DNA of 64,000 nucleotides from Tanypteryx hageni (taxonomy: Eukaryota > Arthropoda > Insecta > Odonata > Petaluridae): positions 75,652,572 to 75,716,571 of the forward strand of contig CM054116.1 of assembly GCA_028673005.1 (NCBI GenBank), written 5' to 3'. Within the stretch, counting starts at the first letter, position 1. Each line of letters starts with the position of its first letter. The notes beneath the pieces are model-generated. The model did not search any database. It had not been told where the DNA came from and saw only the letters and a program-made list of their open reading frames with translations. Shown here in pieces: positions 59,901-64,000 of the stretch. A program made the position numbers and the translations under genes.

Positions 59901-60830
59901 TTAGCATCCGGGTCCTTCCCTTAGTAAATTAAATGCATCTCAATTCCATCTAGTTTCATTCAATTATCTGTGTCGAATATGAACAGGGGTGCCATAGGAT
60001 AGGTAACATACGTATTGCTCTAGAAGAAATGGCCTTGTCTGTACATGCGCTCTATCTATTAGGTTGAGGAAGGGTCAACGTTAAGGTTAATGAATGATCG
60101 CGGAACTCGTAAAATATGTATGGATTTAACGGTCTCGCATCTGTCAAGTCTGTTATTTTATAAGGGCTCGTTTTACTCTATTATTGTTACAGTCGTAGAT
60201 TCTAACGGTATTATAAAAGCTGTGTCTGCAGGTCACTGCATTAGCGACTTATTCGCGTGTGATCCTAGAGTGGTTCGAATATCATATAATATGCAGACTT
60301 CAAGTTATAAACCTCCTGTTTCATCTTATTTGGAAATAGAGCGATCGAGCTATTTTGTAACATTACATGCTTTTATCCTATTTTTCTTCAGAAAAGAACG
60401 GCATCATATTCGACCTTAATGGCGAGATCCATTAATTCTGTAATAACATCCGAATCCAACTAACTTTTTACATCAATCCCAAAAAAATATAATGTTAATT
60501 CATCGCCACTTTGATCTCTTTTACCACGGATTCGATATCACTTTCCTCTCTAAAGGTTCATTCCCGATAGATCGCCATTTTCCAAGTTACGAATTTTACC
60601 ACCATATCTGCCGTTAACATCATTGCCGTCTTGCTACATTTTCTGTACCTTTTTCCATAACCTTGTTAGGCCTAAATGTCTAATATTTCTTTACCACCAC
60701 CTCGAAACTTGGTTTCTCGTATCAACCGGCCAGGGATCTCTTTTGAACAGGTGTCTTTTTTGTTCTTTATTTGTCTAAGACTCTTAAGTTAAGTTGCTGC
60801 CTAAAAAAATCCCTCCCACGTGCTGTCGTA
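56911..60830. other. Mostly AT-rich non-coding stretch
   Basis: No gene recognised over 3.9 kb. Frames at 58,085-58,279, 58,433-58,618 (-), 59,080-59,280 (-) and 60,090-60,419 have no known domains. ACAGGGTGTTTCAGTTA (57,945 on) and CAGGGGTGCCATAGG (59,984 on) resemble TE termini, but neither has a partner. Confidence 0.5.
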
Positions 60831-61510
60831 GTCCATTAGGCACTCAAACCCCTTCGGGCGGCATGCTTCACCGTTTTTTACTTTCCTTTCCTCACTCCGC
60901 TGCCTTCCCTCTTCTCCTATGCCTCCACACGGCCTAGAGTCGTTCCAATGGACAACATTAGAGGGCCGCTTCGGAGCTCACTCTCCTCTAAGGAGCGGGT
61001 TAGAGTAGAGGCTTAAGGGGGATTGAGTGGGGTCAGTTTATCGGGCTGGAAGAGAATCGATGGAGGAGAGAGAGGGAGGGAGGGATAAGCCATCTCGGGG
61101 ACTCTTTGGAAGGCTTTCATCGAGAGATGCGATCCCTGCAATTATTTGAAGATGGCTGCGACAGTTAAGTGTCGGAGAAAGCCTGCCTGTGATGCGGAAG
61201 ACTTTTGCTCCCATGTTGGCCGGTGGTGTGGGAACCGCGGATGGCGAAGATAGCGGAGTGATTTCTTGCCGGGTCCTTAGGTAGATAGAGCTCGGAGGTA
61301 TTTTGTTACAGCGATGGATAAAGCCTTCCAAATGGGTAGAGCGAACGTGTCGCTCCTTTGCAGACGTGCATGCGTGTCTCCGAGACGCTGTAAAGACCAT
61401 AGCAGTGAAGTTAACGAGTATTACATTTTTATTGGAAGAGATAGGCTTCAAGGTGATAAAAGAGGAGATTAGTGGCATCTCAAAATGGCATACCAGATAT
61501 TTCTGACGTT
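60831..61510. other. Moderately GC-rich segment
   Basis: GC-richer than its flanks. A 146-codon minus frame (61,038-61,478) and a 67-codon + frame overlap. The minus translation has mixed composition but no recognisable domain, Kozak context or splice evidence, so it is not called. Confidence 0.4.
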
Positions 61511-62450
61511 AAAATTCCTAACAGAATACCAGTATTAGAACTTTAGTCATGGATTTCGGGAAGTTAGTTGGTGATAAACAATATATATATTGAAAATTAA
61601 ATTTTGTTGGCATAGAATGGTAGGTTATCGCTTTTTTGGCGTAATTAAGGTATGATCAATGCATAGTTTTCGGATAAAAATCAGTGATTTTAATTTTACA
61701 GTTGATCCAAACAAGAGGAATTGTTGTTTCAAGTGTTAACATAACAGCTTCTAAACACAAATTACAATTATCATTACTGTTAGAATATTCAAAATATGCG
61801 TATATATCACCTTACATGAAAATAAAAATGTTGGTGTATTCAACTTAAGTATTGCTTCACTGAAGAATTATCGAACTCTTCTTATGGCTGGAAACAAATA
61901 CAAAAATAAGCACGTAAGAATCAAAACTTGAAAAAATATGATACTTAAGATTAGTAATTATTATGCAAGTTTGGTTTCTAAATAGCATATTTTTATTTGA
62001 ATATTTCGGTTTATTTTTATGCTAATCAGCTTTAATGAGGTATTATATGTACTGAGCAAAACATTTTTATCCATAAAATTAATCCTTTCATGCTAAACCC
62101 CGGAGATCCTAGAAGTTCATGACAGTGCAGAGAGATTGATAGTTTTAAAGGAAAAATGGCTGATTTCGTTATTGCGAACCAAGGATTTTGAGTTTTTATA
62201 GTGGTGTCTTAGTATCGCATTAATTCGAATTGTAAATTAGGGCGGCATTATGTTTAAAATATTTAAAATCTAGTTTTAGTCGAACGAAGGGAAGTATACC
62301 ATGGTGGCATATATTCAATCGCCATAGACTTTCTTTTTTTTTAAGCTGGTACATTTCCGAAAATACCTGAATAAAGAACTATCGAAACACTCCATGACAC
62401 AAATAAGAAAATAGCCCTCTCCATTGATGGGGAAGGCAGAAAAAAACCTT
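61511..62450. other. AT-rich non-coding stretch
   Basis: Nothing recognisable. Confidence 0.5.
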
Positions 62451-63300
62451 AAACTTGCTTTTCTCCTCGCGCGACCGCAGAATTTACCTACAGGTACCGA
62501 AAACGAAGCGAGAAACGCGTCGCCACCAAGTTAATCCCTTGACAAATAATAAGTACCCGACCGTCATCGATCTTTCTAAAAAAAAAAATAAATACGCCTA
62601 TGCAAAGAATGCGAAATGGCGATCGTTTGACAAAGTGCGGAAGAATCCGGTTGTCAATAGCCCTTTATATTTTTTCGATGCTCCCAGAGGGAATCTCAGC
62701 ATGGGGTGGAGGAGTGTGGAGAGGCAGAGTGAGGAGGGAGGGGGAGGGAGATTAGTCCAGCGAGTGAAGATATGGAGAGGTTGTGGATCTTTTGAAAGGA
62801 AAAGTGGAGGGCGGCATGTGGGATGGGTAGGAAGGGAAAGGGATGGAGTAAAAGAGGTAAAGGGAGGGAGATAGGGGTACGGGCAAAGGAGATGAGAGAA
62901 AGAGAGAGGGGGGTCGTACTGTGGAACGAGATACGGCCGCGTCGTGAGCCATTAAGCCCACGAAAGAAAGGAGGAAGTGTTGCTGCGGCACGGCGGGAGT
63001 GGCTGATGGGAAGGGTGGAGAGAGAGAGAGGAGGGAGATAGAAAGAGAGTAAGCAGCGGGAGGTTTTGAGGAGAGGGAGAGAGTGAAGTAAGGAGGAGGT
63101 GAAGGGGGAACGGTGGGAACGGAACAAATGAGTGGGTTGAGAGAGAGAGAGAAGAAAAAGAAAGGGTTGTGGGGATACTGGGTGGAGAAAAAGTGAGAGG
63201 ATGAAAAGAAGAGGCGTGACAATATTTGGGATCCGCTTTCGCCTCTCCTATTTTTCCATAATTCCTCTCTCGTTTCGCTCTCTCTGGATAGGCGGGCGAA
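62451..63300. repeat. Purine-rich tract with (GA)n
   Basis: From about 62,690 the + strand is G/A-rich with short (GA)n runs near 63,019-63,031 and 63,137-63,151. Frames of 139 (+), 143 (-) and 192 (-) codons overlap it in opposite directions; the minus ones are Ser/Leu/Pro-rich. None is called as a gene. Confidence 0.65.
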
Positions 63301-64000
63301 ACGGTGGTAACACTTGTTCTGTAACTGCATGTCTCCGTGTTTCTGAAAAACTTTTCCGTTTCTGGAAGAGTCGCTGAGATTTGCGGCTACGGGTGGAGAT
63401 TTTCTTATATGGCGAACACAGGACCTTCAAAAGAGAACAATCGAGCTCATCTTATGTTTAAAATCAAATTGGATAGCTATCTCTGTAACTGATGTATAAT
63501 CGTGGGGGAAAAGAGATTCGTTTTTCGACTACAGTGCAGCCGGTATCAGTTGTAATTCGGCGATGGTTGATTCTATAAAATAACTCTAATATCGATGAAT
63601 CACCAGTGATGACGCCTGCTTTGTAACCAAAATGCGTTTCCGGAATTTCCCAGCTTTTTATAGCTATTGGAAAGAATTAGTTTATCTATCAAAGGAAACT
63701 TAATAAATCTGGTGAGAATGATTTCTTGGGTCGCTTCAAAAACAAAGGCAATTGTTTTTCTCAAACAACCTTCGTTATACAGTGAGAAATGGCGCATGAA
63801 GAGCGAAAGGAAACGGCAAAGAGTTTCTTCCGAATCCTTCCATCAGTCAATCGATCTTTTTACAAACGACTCGACTCGTACGAAGAAATATTTCGCAAGA
63901 GTCGGCGATGCCGCGAAACTGTTCCGAAACCAAAAAAGGAGCGCGCAATAAATATGTTTTATGTAAATAATGCCACGGTTTGCCTTACCCTTTATTACCT
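63301..64000. other. Non-coding stretch to the right edge
   Basis: No gene recognised. A 94-codon + frame (63,667-63,951) opens with a non-ATG codon and has a Lys/Arg-rich translation without known domain. Confidence 0.45.

Noticed and set aside
61038..61478. 146-codon minus-strand frame
   Set aside because: Mixed composition, but nothing recognisable and no supporting splice or start signals; kept only as a regional note.
62752..63330. 192-codon minus-strand frame
   Set aside because: Composition artefact of a purine-rich tract; overlapped by frames in other phases and on the other strand.
1..64000. CRISPR arrays, operons, bacterial promoters or terminators
   Set aside because: No regularly spaced identical repeats and no prokaryotic gene organisation; the content is that of an animal nuclear genome.

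Overview
This window looks like non-coding nuclear DNA from a metazoan, most probably an arthropod. The reasons are the AT-rich background, frequent (GA)n/(CA)n microsatellites, many long purine or pyrimidine tracts, no operon-like gene packing, and transposons of classes typical of animals: a Penelope-like retroelement, hAT-type DNA elements and a P-superfamily element with a THAP exon. The species cannot be named from the sequence. I recognise no host protein-coding exon, rRNA, tRNA or CRISPR array. Almost all open frames are short, overlap frames on the other strand, and consist of low-complexity Ser/Pro/Leu or Arg/Glu/Lys translations of purine/pyrimidine tracts. The window is best read as an intergenic gene desert or part of a very large intron.

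Layout. 1-2303: a decayed Penelope-like element (PLE) on the + strand, open at the left edge, with reverse transcriptase and GIY-YIG endonuclease remnants and a degenerate hammerhead-ribozyme-like motif in its tail. A 410-bp hAT-type element is nested in it with an 8-bp target duplication. About 2.3-9.3 kb: AT-rich DNA with a 23-bp tandem duplication and two poorly preserved hAT-like fragments. 9.3-17.4 kb: two diverged copies of an unnamed ~420-bp interspersed repeat in opposite orientations, with a purine-rich block, a 287-bp hAT element (perfect 8-bp duplication) and a GC-rich island between them. 18-37 kb: an 80-bp-period repeat, a 276-bp hAT-like element, an RFX X-box-like site and alternating AT-rich, GC-rich and purine/pyrimidine blocks. 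37,447-39,655: a complete-ended, probably non-autonomous P-superfamily transposon with 29-bp terminal inverted repeats, an 8-bp duplication, a 14-bp subterminal inverted repeat holding overlapping CRE-like and E-box motifs, and a minus-strand THAP zinc-finger first exon ending in a consensus splice donor. 39.7-64 kb: more alternating blocks, a three-copy 59-bp tandem repeat, a doubled 20-mer with Pho/YY1-type cores, an AT-rich structured island inside a purine tract, and a 65-nt hairpin that looks like a microRNA precursor.

How it works together: there is no pathway here. The clear biology is transposon biology: a PLE that decayed and was invaded by a hAT element, several short non-autonomous hAT elements that once depended on transposase from elsewhere, and a P-superfamily element that keeps its ends and the DNA-binding exon but shows no recognisable transposase core. 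Proposed regulatory sites and the hairpin are candidates resting on motif match or folding alone.
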